Shown: positions 43,153-51,339 of the stretch, piece by piece
Layout of the letters: every line of letters begins with the position of its first letter
Numbering within the stretch: position 1 is the stretch's first letter
From: JAJRXC01 sp047639555
Lineage (GTDB): Bacteria; Actinomycetota; Acidimicrobiia; Acidimicrobiales; Aldehydirespiratoraceae
DNA length: 64,000 bases
Assembly: GCA_047639555.1 (NCBI GenBank)
Contig: JBLIOE010000003.1
Coordinates: 1-64,000 of the forward strand
Reading direction: 5' to 3'
The notes under the pieces: generated by a model
What the model saw: the letters and a program-made list of their open reading frames with translations, nothing else
The model's database searches: none
What the model was told of the DNA's origin: nothing
Program-made: the position numbers and the translations under genes

Positions 43153-44946
43153 TTATTCGTCTCGATAGGCCCGAGCCTGCACCTCGTAAAGGAATGCATA
43201 GTGTCCGGCACTCTCGATGAGTTCGTCGTGAGTGCCCACTTCCACGATGGCACCATCATCCAATACGTAGATACGATCAGCACCACGCACAGTGGCCATT
43301 CGATGGGTAATCAGCACAACCGCGCGACCCTCTTGCAGCGAGCGCACCGTGTCGAAGAGCTCTTCTTCTGCCTTGGCATCCACGGCCGCGGTTGGCTCAT
43401 CAAGGATCAGGAGCGGAGCGTTGCGGAAGAACGCTCGGGCGATGCCGATCCGCTGCCACTGACCAGCCGAGAGTTCGCTTCCGTTGGCGAACGACCGACC
43501 GAGCCGGCTATCGAGCCCTTCGGGGAGCCCGCGAATCACATCGGCGATTCCCGCCTGCTCCAGCGCAGCCCACGCGCGCTCGGTCGACTCGTCTTCTGAG
43601 TGGTCGCCAAACGTCACGTTGTCGCGAGCGGTCAGCTCGAAGCGCAGGAAGTGCTGGAACACGAGCCCGACCATTCGCCGAACCCGGCGGGGGTCGTCAA
43701 TCGGACCGTCTGCGGTCTCCCACGTGATGCTGCCTTCTTCGACCGCGTAGAGCCCCGCCAACAGCTTGGCGACCGTCGACTTCCCCGAACCGTTCTCGCC
43801 AACGAGGGCGATCAACTCACCTCGTTCGACGTGGAGGTCCACGCCACGAAGCACCGGTTCCGACATGCCGGGGTAGGTAAAGGTGACCTTTTCGAGTCGG
43901 GCGCTGCGGAGTCCATTAGCTTCCACGACTTCGGCGTCGGCCGCCGGTAGTTCGTGCCGCACGAAGGACTCGTAGTCCTCCAAAAATAGGGCCGACCCCA
44001 TGAGCCCGCCGACGCTGTCGGACAGTGACGACAACCGGCCCGCCGCCTGCTGCAACGCGATCAACGCAACACCACCGTCGGCGATCGAAAGGTTGCCGTT
44101 GATCATGAGCTGGGCGAGAACGGCGACGGCACCGACCGCCACGACGTTGGAGATGACGGTGGCCGCGCCCGTCCACACAATCCGGCGACGCACGAGGTCA
44201 CGAGTTCGATCGAGGCGAAGGCGGTACAGGCGATCGATTCGACCGATCAGCGTGCCACCAAGGCCATAGGAGCGGACCTCGCCCGCCGCGGCCCGGCTCA
44301 CTATCATGCCTTCGAGGTAGGTCCGCTCACGGTCCTCGTCGGTGTACTCGTAGGCCAATCGATATTCGGCCTGGTTGTTCCGGCGCCGCACCCACCACAG
44401 CGGGATCGCGCCGATGACCGCGAGGCCAAGGACAAGCGGGGCGACGACGACCAGCACCGCCACGAGCGCAATCAGGGTGACGATGGCCGAGCTCAGGGCG
44501 ACGAGCGACCACACGCTGCTCCAAATTCGACCCGAGGTATTGTCGAACGCCCGTCGCAATCGATCGTGGAAATCCGAGTCGTCGTAGGCCGCCAGCTCAA
44601 CGGCAGCCGCGACTTCGTAGAGCTCACGGGCCGCGGCCCGGCGCACCCGAATGTTCGCGAGCACGCGCAGCTCGCTCCGGGCCGCCGAGGAGAGCGCCAC
44701 CACGATCCGCACGAGTACGAGCATCACCAGGACGGGTCCGAGCACATCGAAGGACTCGAATCCTTCGTCCGCGGTCACCTCGATGAGGACCTGGCGGGCC
44801 AGGTACAACTGCGCAACCAGCGCCAACGCCGACACAATCTGGGTTCCGGCAAGGATGACAAACTCGCGACGAGCCGCGGACCAGACGAGGCGGATGGCCG
44901 ACCGCATCACGCTCAAGAGCGGCATGCCACTTTCAGATCTCGCCAT
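43153..44946 (-). CDS. ABC exporter (membrane + ATPase domains), RiPP export candidate
   Basis: This 597-aa half-transporter has six N-terminal membrane helices and an ATPase domain: Walker A GENGSGKST (~385), signature LSAGQWQR and Walker B LLILDEPTAAVDA with the catalytic Glu. There is no N-terminal C39 peptidase domain, in line with a separate leader peptidase (the B2 protein at 45012). It resembles the LarD-type exporters of lasso clusters. It lies directly upstream of the precursor and divergent from the B2 gene, with 65 bp between the starts. Confidence 0.9.
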   Translation of the reverse strand: MARSESGMPLLSVMRSAIRLVWSAARREFVILAGTQIVSALALVAQLYLARQVLIEVTADEGFESFDVLGPVLVMLVLVRIVVALSSAARSELRVLANIRVRRAAARELYEVAAAVELAAYDDSDFHDRLRRAFDNTSGRIWSSVWSLVALSSAIVTLIALVAVLVVVAPLVLGLAVIGAIPLWWVRRRNNQAEYRLAYEYTDEDRERTYLEGMIVSRAAAGEVRSYGLGGTLIGRIDRLYRLRLDRTRDLVRRRIVWTGAATVISNVVAVGAVAVLAQLMINGNLSIADGGVALIALQQAAGRLSSLSDSVGGLMGSALFLEDYESFVRHELPAADAEVVEANGLRSARLEKVTFTYPGMSEPVLRGVDLHVERGELIALVGENGSGKSTVAKLLAGLYAVEEGSITWETADGPIDDPRRVRRMVGLVFQHFLRFELTARDNVTFGDHSEDESTERAWAALEQAGIADVIRGLPEGLDSRLGRSFANGSELSAGQWQRIGIARAFFRNAPLLILDEPTAAVDAKAEEELFDTVRSLQEGRAVVLITHRMATVRGADRIYVLDDGAIVEVGTHDELIESAGHYAFLYEVQARAYRDE

Positions 44947-45011
44947 AGCGTCTCCCCCGACCTCTACGATCGGTTCACCAGAGTGACAGCTTGCGACCCC
45001 GGAAGGAAGTG

Positions 45012-45386
45012 ATGATGCCCGCGATCGCGCTCGTCGAAGACGACCGCCTCGGATTCGTCGCGCGAGTCGAGGCGATCGTCTGGGGCGTCACGAGTCGAGT
45101 CGGACTCCGACTGCTCGGTCTGCGCCGACTGCTCTGGGTTCTTGACCGGGTGCCCCGGCGGAGAAGAAACCGGGAATCAGTCGCCGTGCCGCCGGCCGCT
45201 CAGTTCCGCGGGGCCGGCGCGTGCTTGTCGCGAAGTATCGCCCGCAGCCAATTCATCCGGCAGCGCCGCGGCGCTTCGAGCGTGGTCCTCGGCATTGACG
45301 GGTCGCTGGCGAAGTTTGATGCCCACGCCTGGCTGGAGCCGTTGGACAAAGCCGACCGCCCCGCCCTTCACCGAATCGACAGGTAA
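45012..45386 (+). CDS. lasso-type B2 leader peptidase (transglutaminase-like)
   Basis: This 124-aa protein has an ATG at 45012 or 45015 after GGAAGGAAG. The N-terminal half is hydrophobic and basic (FVARVEAIVWGV, LLGLRRLLWVLDRVP); the C-terminal half is the microcin-J25-B-type cysteine protease: CLSRSIARSQFIRQRRG (catalytic Cys71), LGIDGS, and FDAHAWLE (catalytic His105) with a nearby Asp. These enzymes cut RiPP leaders one residue after the conserved Thr, with help from a PqqD-like B1 partner. It is divergent from the exporter gene and overlaps the kinase-fold gene tail-to-tail by 19 bp. Confidence 0.9.
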   Translation: MMPAIALVEDDRLGFVARVEAIVWGVTSRVGLRLLGLRRLLWVLDRVPRRRRNRESVAVPPAAQFRGAGACLSRSIARSQFIRQRRGASSVVLGIDGSLAKFDAHAWLEPLDKADRPALHRIDR

Positions 45387-46414
45387 CGCTCGAGCCGCTC
45401 CAACCGAGCGGCCCAATACGCCTTCGTGTGAAAGCTCATCCGTCGAAGTGAGAAGTGACGGTCGTAGCGCCGTGCCGCGATCCAGGCGTCGATGTAGAGC
45501 CCCCGGATGCCTTCGATGAGCGCGCCGAGCTCCGCTGATCCCTCGGGAAGGGGCCGCACCGACGTGTAACCCGCTCGTAGTCGCTCGCCCATTCGTTCCG
45601 CGGTGGCGCCATCACACACGCCGTTGTTCGCCAGGCTGTGCGGGAGCAAGTAAATGTCCTGCCACGGCACACCCAACCCCAGATCTTCGAAGTCGATCAG
45701 AACCGCCGACCCGTCCGGTCGCCACACGACGTTCCATTCGCCCAGGTCGCTGTGAATGAACTGCGGCGTCGTCGATGGCCAGCACGCAGCCGCTCGCTCG
45801 AGTGTTTCTTCCGCTCGAGCGACGAACGGTTCTCGATACTGAGGATGGATGGCTTCGGCCGAGATCAGCGAATCGAGGGCCGCTCGGCCCCAGGTCTGCG
45901 GTGTATAGGTGAGCTGACGTTCGGGCGGATGGGTGACGCCCACCTCGTGCATCCGGGCGATATCGATACCAAGGCCAAAGAAGTCCGCCGCGTCTTCGTG
46001 CGTCGGCCCTTCTTCAGCCTCATCGCCGTACCACTCGAAACACGCGAAGAGCTGGCCTTCGAAGATGCCCAACCGCTCGCCGCCCGGGAGCCGGAGCCCG
46101 GCCGCCACACCCACCCCCGCCGCCTGCAGACGGTCCAGCATCTCCAGCTGTTCGTCGAGCGCCTCCGGCGTCAGCCGGGCATACCGAAAGACCTTCACCG
46201 CAACCGGCCCATCGGCGAACTCAACCCGAAACACTCGGTTCTCGTCACTGCGCAACTGCTCCGGCACCGTGGTTGGTTCGAACCCAACCGAGCGCAGGGC
46301 CGCTGTCACCTCGACCGGTCCGAACTCGATAAACGCGTCAGCTCGTGCCGGATCGCCGGCGTCCCAATGGGTTGCCCATGAGCGCGGATTCGGAGCGGGA
46401 GGGGGCGATGCCAT
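45368..46414 (-). CDS. SrkA/RdoA-like (APH-fold) phosphotransferase
   Basis: This 348-aa protein starts at the ATG at 46414. It has an aminoglycoside-phosphotransferase/protein-kinase fold: a Lys in VAVKVFRYARLTPE, the catalytic loop FIHSDLGEWNVVW (HxDx4N) and a metal-binding Asp in LIDFEDLGLG. The spacing and the LARMHEVG block resemble the stress-response Ser/Thr kinase SrkA (YihE). It lies inside the RiPP region between the B2 peptidase and the nucleotidyltransferase, but on the opposite strand, so membership of the pathway is uncertain. Confidence 0.75.
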   Translation of the reverse strand: MASPPPAPNPRSWATHWDAGDPARADAFIEFGPVEVTAALRSVGFEPTTVPEQLRSDENRVFRVEFADGPVAVKVFRYARLTPEALDEQLEMLDRLQAAGVGVAAGLRLPGGERLGIFEGQLFACFEWYGDEAEEGPTHEDAADFFGLGIDIARMHEVGVTHPPERQLTYTPQTWGRAALDSLISAEAIHPQYREPFVARAEETLERAAACWPSTTPQFIHSDLGEWNVVWRPDGSAVLIDFEDLGLGVPWQDIYLLPHSLANNGVCDGATAERMGERLRAGYTSVRPLPEGSAELGALIEGIRGLYIDAWIAARRYDRHFSLRRMSFHTKAYWAARLERLERYLSIR

Positions 46415-46448
46415 GGACTCATGATGGACGCTCGGCCTGTGCGCGAGG

Positions 46449-47573
46449 ATGACCGTCGTGGCGTCCACTCTCCCCTCTCGACCTTCGTCGTTGTCAACCG
46501 CTCAGGTCGACCGGCTTCTCCGACTCGATGTTGATGCCAATCGGAGCCGAGTAATCCGTGCCCTCTATCGCCACCTCGCCGGCGGCAATCCGGACCCTGT
46601 GGCCGTGGGCGACCTCGTCGAAGCCGCGGCGCTGCGGCGATCGGCCCGCCGGAATTCTGTCAACGGCTTACTCCAACGAGCCGTGACCGACGGCATCGTG
46701 GTCCTGCCAAAAGAGGTCGCCGCCGCACTCGCCGCTGATGTCGCCGAGACCCAGCGACAGATGTTGGCCATCGAGGCCGAGACGCTCGCCGTGGCTCGAA
46801 TCGCGGAATCGGTGGGCACACCGATGACCATCCTCAAGGGGGTGGCCACCCGCCATCTCGACTACGAGCATCCGGTCGATCGCAGCTACGTCGACGCCGA
46901 CCTGCTGCTCCCGGTCGACGATCACGATGCGTTTGCCCGCGCCCTGGTGCGCTCCGAGTACACGGCCGAGGGACGCTCAACGGCCGACGGACCGGCCTTC
47001 TTCAAAGGCAGCGAGTTTCGCAGCCGATCCGGTGTCGGTGTCGACATCCACACTCGCCTGTTTCGCCAGAGCCACGCTCGCCGCGATCGATGGACCGACG
47101 ATCGGGTTCCCGTCACGATCGGCAACACAACACTCCACGCGCTTTCACCACCCTGGCGGCTTGTCCACGCCGCTGGACACCTCACCTACACGCCGCTTCC
47201 CGAACGCAAGCACAACATCGCGCTCGACGTGATCCGGCTGGTGGCAGCGGGGACAGACCTCGATGCCACATTGCGATTGGCTCGATCAATCGGAGTCGAG
47301 ACGGCGGTCGCCTGGGGTATCAGTCTCGCTTGCGCGGCGGCCGAGCTCGATGTTGACACCGACGTTCTTGATCGAGCGGCCCGGAGTCGCCGACCGAGAG
47401 CCGTGGCGACACGCGCCGGCTTCCTAGCGGCCGAGCGCCGGATCGGTCGCGAACAAATCGCCCATGTGTTCGGCGTGGAACGGCGCAACCGGCTTCGTTT
47501 CGTGCGCAGTTTCGTGTTGCCGACCGTGGCGTCGAGGCTCAAACCCACTGTCACTAGTCCCAATAAGCGGTGA
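46449..47573 (+). CDS. nucleotidyltransferase-family protein (NTP_transf_5-like), RiPP-associated
   Basis: This 374-aa protein carries the characteristic block ILKGVATRHLDYEHP then YVDADLLLPVDD (~125-155), the LKG...R..xDxDLLV pattern of PF14907-type nucleotidyltransferases with the two metal-binding Asp residues. Such proteins recur beside lasso-type RiPP genes and HprK-related kinases. It might transfer a nucleotide onto the peptide or onto phosphate added by the kinase; that is inference. It is divergent from the SrkA-like gene, with 34 bp between their starts. Confidence 0.8.
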   Translation: MTVVASTLPSRPSSLSTAQVDRLLRLDVDANRSRVIRALYRHLAGGNPDPVAVGDLVEAAALRRSARRNSVNGLLQRAVTDGIVVLPKEVAAALAADVAETQRQMLAIEAETLAVARIAESVGTPMTILKGVATRHLDYEHPVDRSYVDADLLLPVDDHDAFARALVRSEYTAEGRSTADGPAFFKGSEFRSRSGVGVDIHTRLFRQSHARRDRWTDDRVPVTIGNTTLHALSPPWRLVHAAGHLTYTPLPERKHNIALDVIRLVAAGTDLDATLRLARSIGVETAVAWGISLACAAAELDVDTDVLDRAARSRRPRAVATRAGFLAAERRIGREQIAHVFGVERRNRLRFVRSFVLPTVASRLKPTVTSPNKR

Positions 47574-49119
47574 TCCACCACTGACCGTTTTCCAGGGTCA
47601 CGAGCCGGGCTTGACCGTCGGCGGTGAGGATCTGGAATCGGGCCCGACGACGGTGTTCGTCGGTGTCCCACCAACGCTCGTCGACCGGCCACGGACCAGC
47701 CCAACCAGTGATGGGTTGGCGACGACCGTCGACCACCAACTCGGCCGGTGCCGCCGAAGGAAGCCCTCGCCCGGTGACGGTGACCATCACCCCCGCCGCG
47801 TCATAGAGCTCGGCCGCCCGTGGTGATGGCGGCACGCGGCTGGGCGACGGAGCGGGGAGCCGTCCGGGCCACGGCGCTATGTCGGAGTTGTTGTGGTCGA
47901 CCGCGAGACTCCGACCTCGCAGCTCCACCGTTGCCGCCGACACCAGCACCAACTGCTCATCGGCGTGACGACCACCCCGGCGCTCGGGCACCTTCACCGC
48001 ATCAGCCCCGAGTTGGCCTTGCAGCCGAGCCGCCACCCGGGCGGCCCGTTCGTCGACCTCGGTTTCGCCACCCCAGAACCCCAGCTGTCGGCCTTTCGCC
48101 GGCACGATCTCGTCGGGAAGCAGCGACACGCGTGAGATACCGCCGCTTGGGCGAGTGGCGGCCGAACCGTTGAGCCACCCATCGAGCTGCCAGCGCACCC
48201 GATCGGCGATCGCCCCAGCCGACAACGCCCCTTCATGACGCCACAGCCGCAGAAGGACTTCGCCAAATTCGGTTTCGGCCTCGATCGCGATGCGGACACA
48301 AGAAATGCCTTCACGTTCGAGCCGCTGATGCAGATCATCGGCTAGTGACCGCGCACAAAAAGCCACCCGGTCGACTCGATCGGCGGGCGGGTCGATCTCG
48401 GTGGTGACCGACCAGTCCGGCGGCGGCATCCGAGCGTCGGGCGGGCGTTCGTCAAGACCCGCGGCCAAGCGGTGTGCACCTTGTCCCTCGGTACCAAAAC
48501 GGGCAAGGACATCTCTGGCGGGGAGCGCCGCGAAAGTGCCCAGTGATCGCAAACCAAGCCGCACCAACACATCGGTGAGGTCGGGTTGGTCGAGAACCGA
48601 GATCGACATCGGCGCCAGGAACTCTGGGCTCCTGCCGACCTCCACGATCCGGGTGGGTTTGGCCGCACGGGCGGCAAGGCCAGCGGCGAACGGTCCGTCG
48701 GCGATGCCCACTCGAATTTCGGTGCGGCCCGCGAGTGCTTCGCCCATGCGCTGCTGCACCAACTCGGCCACGGCTTCGTCTCCGCCGAAGTATCGGGCCG
48801 GACCCCGCATGGCCAGCGCGCAGGTGCCGGGCCGGGTGACCTCAACTCGCGGAGTGATGTCGTCGAGCGAGGCCAAGATCGGCTCGAACGATCGCGCCTC
48901 TCGCGCTTCATCACGCTCCACCACTTCGAGCTCGGCGCAGCGCGACTGCGCCACTCGGCGGCGAAGGCCACGAGCCACCCCGGCCTGGCGGGCCGCCGCT
49001 GATGCCGCAATCACCTTGTTGGCGTGGACCACCGCCACCGGTTCATCGAGCGGATACCCAAGGGCGACAACAGGCCAGTCGGGACACCACGCCACCAGGG
49101 TGCGAACAGCGTCAGGCAA
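47554..49119 (-). CDS. imuB: ImuB, Y-family polymerase homologue of the mutasome
   Basis: About 521 aa, best start a TTG at 49119 that overlaps the imuA' stop by 8 nt; the long upstream frame is antisense-like and unneeded. It has the ImuB N-terminus RTLVAWCPDWPVVAL, in which the Y-family catalytic Asp motif is lost, a palm/little-finger body and the conserved C-terminal tail WWDTDEHRRRARFQ. ImuB is a catalytically dead hub that brings DnaE2 to the beta clamp. The 3' end overlaps the convergent nucleotidyltransferase gene by 20 bp. Confidence 0.9.
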   Translation of the reverse strand: MPDAVRTLVAWCPDWPVVALGYPLDEPVAVVHANKVIAASAAARQAGVARGLRRRVAQSRCAELEVVERDEAREARSFEPILASLDDITPRVEVTRPGTCALAMRGPARYFGGDEAVAELVQQRMGEALAGRTEIRVGIADGPFAAGLAARAAKPTRIVEVGRSPEFLAPMSISVLDQPDLTDVLVRLGLRSLGTFAALPARDVLARFGTEGQGAHRLAAGLDERPPDARMPPPDWSVTTEIDPPADRVDRVAFCARSLADDLHQRLEREGISCVRIAIEAETEFGEVLLRLWRHEGALSAGAIADRVRWQLDGWLNGSAATRPSGGISRVSLLPDEIVPAKGRQLGFWGGETEVDERAARVAARLQGQLGADAVKVPERRGGRHADEQLVLVSAATVELRGRSLAVDHNNSDIAPWPGRLPAPSPSRVPPSPRAAELYDAAGVMVTVTGRGLPSAAPAELVVDGRRQPITGWAGPWPVDERWWDTDEHRRRARFQILTADGQARLVTLENGQWWITAYWD

Positions 49120-49858
49120 GGGCGCGGAGCTTTCCCGGCGCGGCTTCTTGTTCGGCTTTCTCACCCGCTGCTTTCTCACCCAATGCGATGGGCGCGCCCT
49201 GCGGGCCAGGAAGAAGTAGGGCCCCTGAGCGGGGACGCGACGACGCTCCCCGACCTTGGGTTTCGATGCGGATTCGTCGAGCCCGCAAAAGGCCGTGGCC
49301 AGCACCGAGCCCCGTCCATTCGGATTCCACGATTCGGAGACCAACATCAACACCAGGAGCGTCGACCCCACCCACTCGGATGATCACCGACCCACGCTCA
49401 CGCATCCGGGCCGAAAGGCGCCGGGAGTCGGCCGGGCGCAAACGAACCCCGGGCCCGATCATCACCACATCAACGGCACCCACCAGAGCGGCGACGGCGC
49501 TTGCCGCACTCTTGTCGGATGATCCCGACGCGGGCGTCTCGACCATCAACAAACGCTCGAGCACCACCCCCGCTTCTTCCGCTGCGGCCAGGCCGATTCC
49601 CGGATCACCCACCACTGCTGTCCACGAACCCGATGCCGACGGGCCAGCGGCCACCGCCAGTGCGAGTGATGTGGCGCCGATGCCTTCAACCGCAATCACC
49701 GATCCGCGCCGCAAACCCCCTTCGGGAAAGAGACCAGCAAGCGGCTCGAGCACCGGCAGCGTGCGCTCCTGAGCAAGCGCCAGAGGGGCCACACGGTCCG
49801 CGACTAGCCGCAGTCGAGCGCGTTCGTCGATCGCTTGGGCCTGCTCCGCAACTTCCAT
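49112..49858 (-). CDS. ImuA' accessory protein of the mutasome
   Basis: About 248 aa from the ATG at 49858. It has a RecA-like fold with a degenerate nucleotide loop (VEGIGATSL lacks the Walker A Lys), preceded by LFPEGGLRRGSVIAVEG, typical of actinobacterial ImuA' proteins upstream of imuB. It supports ImuB/DnaE2 translesion synthesis after DNA damage. A LexA box lies nine bases upstream of the start, and translation is coupled to imuB by an 8-nt overlap. Distinguishing it from SulA-like relatives rests on this context. Confidence 0.85.
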   Translation of the reverse strand: MEVAEQAQAIDERARLRLVADRVAPLALAQERTLPVLEPLAGLFPEGGLRRGSVIAVEGIGATSLALAVAAGPSASGSWTAVVGDPGIGLAAAEEAGVVLERLLMVETPASGSSDKSAASAVAALVGAVDVVMIGPGVRLRPADSRRLSARMRERGSVIIRVGGVDAPGVDVGLRIVESEWTGLGAGHGLLRARRIRIETQGRGASSRPRSGALLLPGPQGAPIALGEKAAGEKAEQEAAPGKLRALA

Positions 49859-49867
49859 TCGCGAGTA

Positions 49868-49883
49868 TCGAACATATGTTCGC
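49868..49883. promoter_or_regulatory. LexA (SOS) box upstream of imuA'-imuB
   Basis: TCGAACATATGTTCGC contains the perfect palindrome CGAACATATGTTCG, matching the actinobacterial LexA operator. It lies nine bases upstream of the imuA' ATG and 62 bp from the divergent HesB-like gene. A very similar box precedes dnaE2. Confidence 0.9.
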
Positions 49884-49945
49884 TCTCCGCAAGGGGAGAC
49901 TGATCGGGGAATGCCGGTGCACTCCACGTGGTTCACTGTTGTGAA

Positions 49946-50254
49946 ATGGAACTCAAACTCACCGACCGCGCCACCGACGTCATCCGTCGCAAAGGCGGCA
50001 CCGCCGTGATCGACCTGCTCGAACCATACGGTTGAGGGAAGAAGTTCGAGGTATCAGTTGATACCAACACAAAGGGCCGCAAGCTCGACAGCTACACCGT
50101 CCGCCGCATCGACGGCCACGAAGTCCTCCTCGACCCCGACCTCCTCAAGCTCCCGATCGAGTTGACGATCGCCACCGGCGGCCTCCTCGGCCGCGGCCTC
50201 AGCGCCACCGCCGACGGACTCAACGGCGCAGCATGCCCGATCGAACTGGTCTGA
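49946..50254 (+). CDS. HesB-like protein with in-frame UGA (selenoprotein candidate)
   Basis: Reading through one TGA (50033-50035) gives 102 residues: MELKLTDRATDVIRR at the N-terminus, G-U-G at 29-31, then KKFEVSVDTNTKGRKLDSY, RRIDGHEVLLDPDLL and a C-terminal Cys in AACPIEL. This order (LTD.A...I...GG, then GCG/GUG, then V.V....Y.V..DG..VL.D..L, then late Cys) is that of HesB-like proteins, a family with known selenocysteine members at this site. A SECIS-like hairpin follows the UGA at the proper distance. The alternative is a nonsense-mutated gene. Partial copies of its 3' part recur to 62.8 kb. Confidence 0.65.
50036..50065 (+). promoter_or_regulatory. bacterial SECIS-like stem-loop 3' of the UGA
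   Basis: GGTATC-AGTT-GATACC (50050-50065) forms a perfect six-bp stem with a 4-nt loop whose second base is G. The loop starts after 20 nt from the UGA, inside the 16-37 nt range and with the early loop G expected of bacterial SECIS elements. Other copies read GGTGTC-AGTT-GACACC, a paired change that keeps the stem while both affected codons stay synonymous (Val, Asp). Confidence 0.6.
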
Positions 50255-50382
50255 GACGACGCATCAGGTCAACCCACTCAGAAGTGCGATACGGACGCGT
50301 ATTGGACGAGTGGGCCGTGTCGGGGTCAAGATTGACACGGACGCTTCGACGTTGTCGGTTCGCGACGCGATAAGACAGAAGC

Positions 50383-50772
50383 ATGTCGCATATCGAACCC
50401 GACCAGCACGTCATCGCCGCGATGAGCGAGGCGGACCCGAACGAGCCCGTGGTGATGCTAAACCTCTTGCGGTTTCGTGAACGCGCACTGGCCGGGTTCG
50501 GAGTCGACGAGATGAGCGGGCAAGACGCGTTTTGGCACTACGGCACACTGAATCGCGAGGCCGAAGTGCAATATGGCAGCGAGCCAATCTGGCTCGGCTC
50601 TGCCCACCGAACGGTCATCGGCGCTGAAGACTGGGACCTCGCCATACTCGTGAGCTACCCCACCCGCCAACACTTCATCGACAAGCTGGCGGACCCCACG
50701 TACCAAGAGATCGCCAAGATCCGCTCAGCAGCGCTCGAAGACAGCCGCCTCATCGAATTGACGCAGCCGTAG
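50383..50772 (+). CDS. DUF1330-like dimeric alpha-beta barrel protein
   Basis: This 129-aa protein has the ferredoxin-like barrel pattern of DUF1330/EthD-like proteins: EPVVMLNLLRFR at the first strand, IWLGSAHRTVIGAEDWDLAILVSYP, then FIDKLADPTYQEIAKIR and the closing strand LIELTQP. Such proteins are small, soluble and often near stress or degradation genes; their reaction is unknown. It is the first cargo gene of the repeat array, lying between the HesB-like gene and the copy at 50808. Confidence 0.75.
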   Translation: MSHIEPDQHVIAAMSEADPNEPVVMLNLLRFRERALAGFGVDEMSGQDAFWHYGTLNREAEVQYGSEPIWLGSAHRTVIGAEDWDLAILVSYPTRQHFIDKLADPTYQEIAKIRSAALEDSRLIELTQP

Positions 50773-50807
50773 GGCCCAGTTCCTGGGCGGTACCGGACCG
50801 TCACCGA

Positions 50808-50998
50808 TGAGGGCTTAACGCTGGTTCGAGGTGTCAGTTGACACCAACACAAAGGGCCGCAAGCTCGAAAGGTACACCGTCCGCCGAATCGACGGACACG
50901 AGGTCCTGCTCGACCCCGACCCCCTCAAGCTGCCGATCGAGCTCACCATCACCACCGGCGGCCTCGACGGTCCGGCCTGCCCGATTGAACTGGTCTGA
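50808..50998 (+). repeat. HesB-derived repeat, copy B
   Basis: It starts TGAGGGCTTAACG, then TTCGAGGTGTCAGTTGACAC and the following HesB coding similarity (TNTKGRKLERYTVRRIDGH), and ends with the same terminal block as the parent (GAACTGGTCTGA). An internal deletion removes the LLGRGLSATADGLNG part. The hairpin stem is GGTGTC/GACACC. Confidence 0.9.
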
Positions 50999-51024
50999 CG
51001 CGGACCCGACCGAGCCGCTACCAC

Positions 51025-51339
51025 GTGACTCAGCCGGTCCGACTCCCGGACCGTGCCCTAGCCAGCATCATCGATCAACTTTCGTCTGACACGGCCGAGG
51101 TGTTTCGATTCCACGACCTGCCCGAAGCAATCGAGGCGCTGTCGCTGACCGACTGGTGGAGCTTGCCTGAAATCGAACAATCCCCAGGCATCCGTCGATT
51201 CACGGTGGAGGCCGCACGCACCGTCGCCGGTTACCACCGGCGGAGGCGCTGGCCAAGTTCGTGCTCCACAGCAGAAGATCTGCGATGCTCGTCCTGGAGA
51301 AGCGACGTGGAGTGCGAATGGGTTGGTCCGAGAAGTTGA
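51025..51339 (+). CDS. uncertain ORF, possibly the frameshifted 5' part of the next gene
   Basis: The frame from the GTG at 51025 looks coding up to about base 51235 (VFRFHDLPEAIEALSLTDWW, EARRTVAGYH-like). After that the other frame reads smoothly: AEALAKFVLHSRRSAMLVLE, running into the hydrolase frame. Either this is a small protein of ~70-100 aa overlapping the hydrolase gene, or a one-base indel has split a longer gene. No family is recognised. Confidence 0.4.
   Translation: MTQPVRLPDRALASIIDQLSSDTAEVFRFHDLPEAIEALSLTDWWSLPEIEQSPGIRRFTVEAARTVAGYHRRRRWPSSCSTAEDLRCSSWRSDVECEWVGPRS

Noticed and set aside
43057..43599. Plus-strand frame over the exporter gene and the precursor promoter region
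   Set aside because: It is antisense to the ATPase domain with its Walker and signature motifs intact on the minus strand.
38420..47573. Calling the RiPP locus a lasso peptide cluster
   Set aside because: No asparagine-synthetase-like cyclase is present and the core has no Asp/Glu to close a macrolactam ring.
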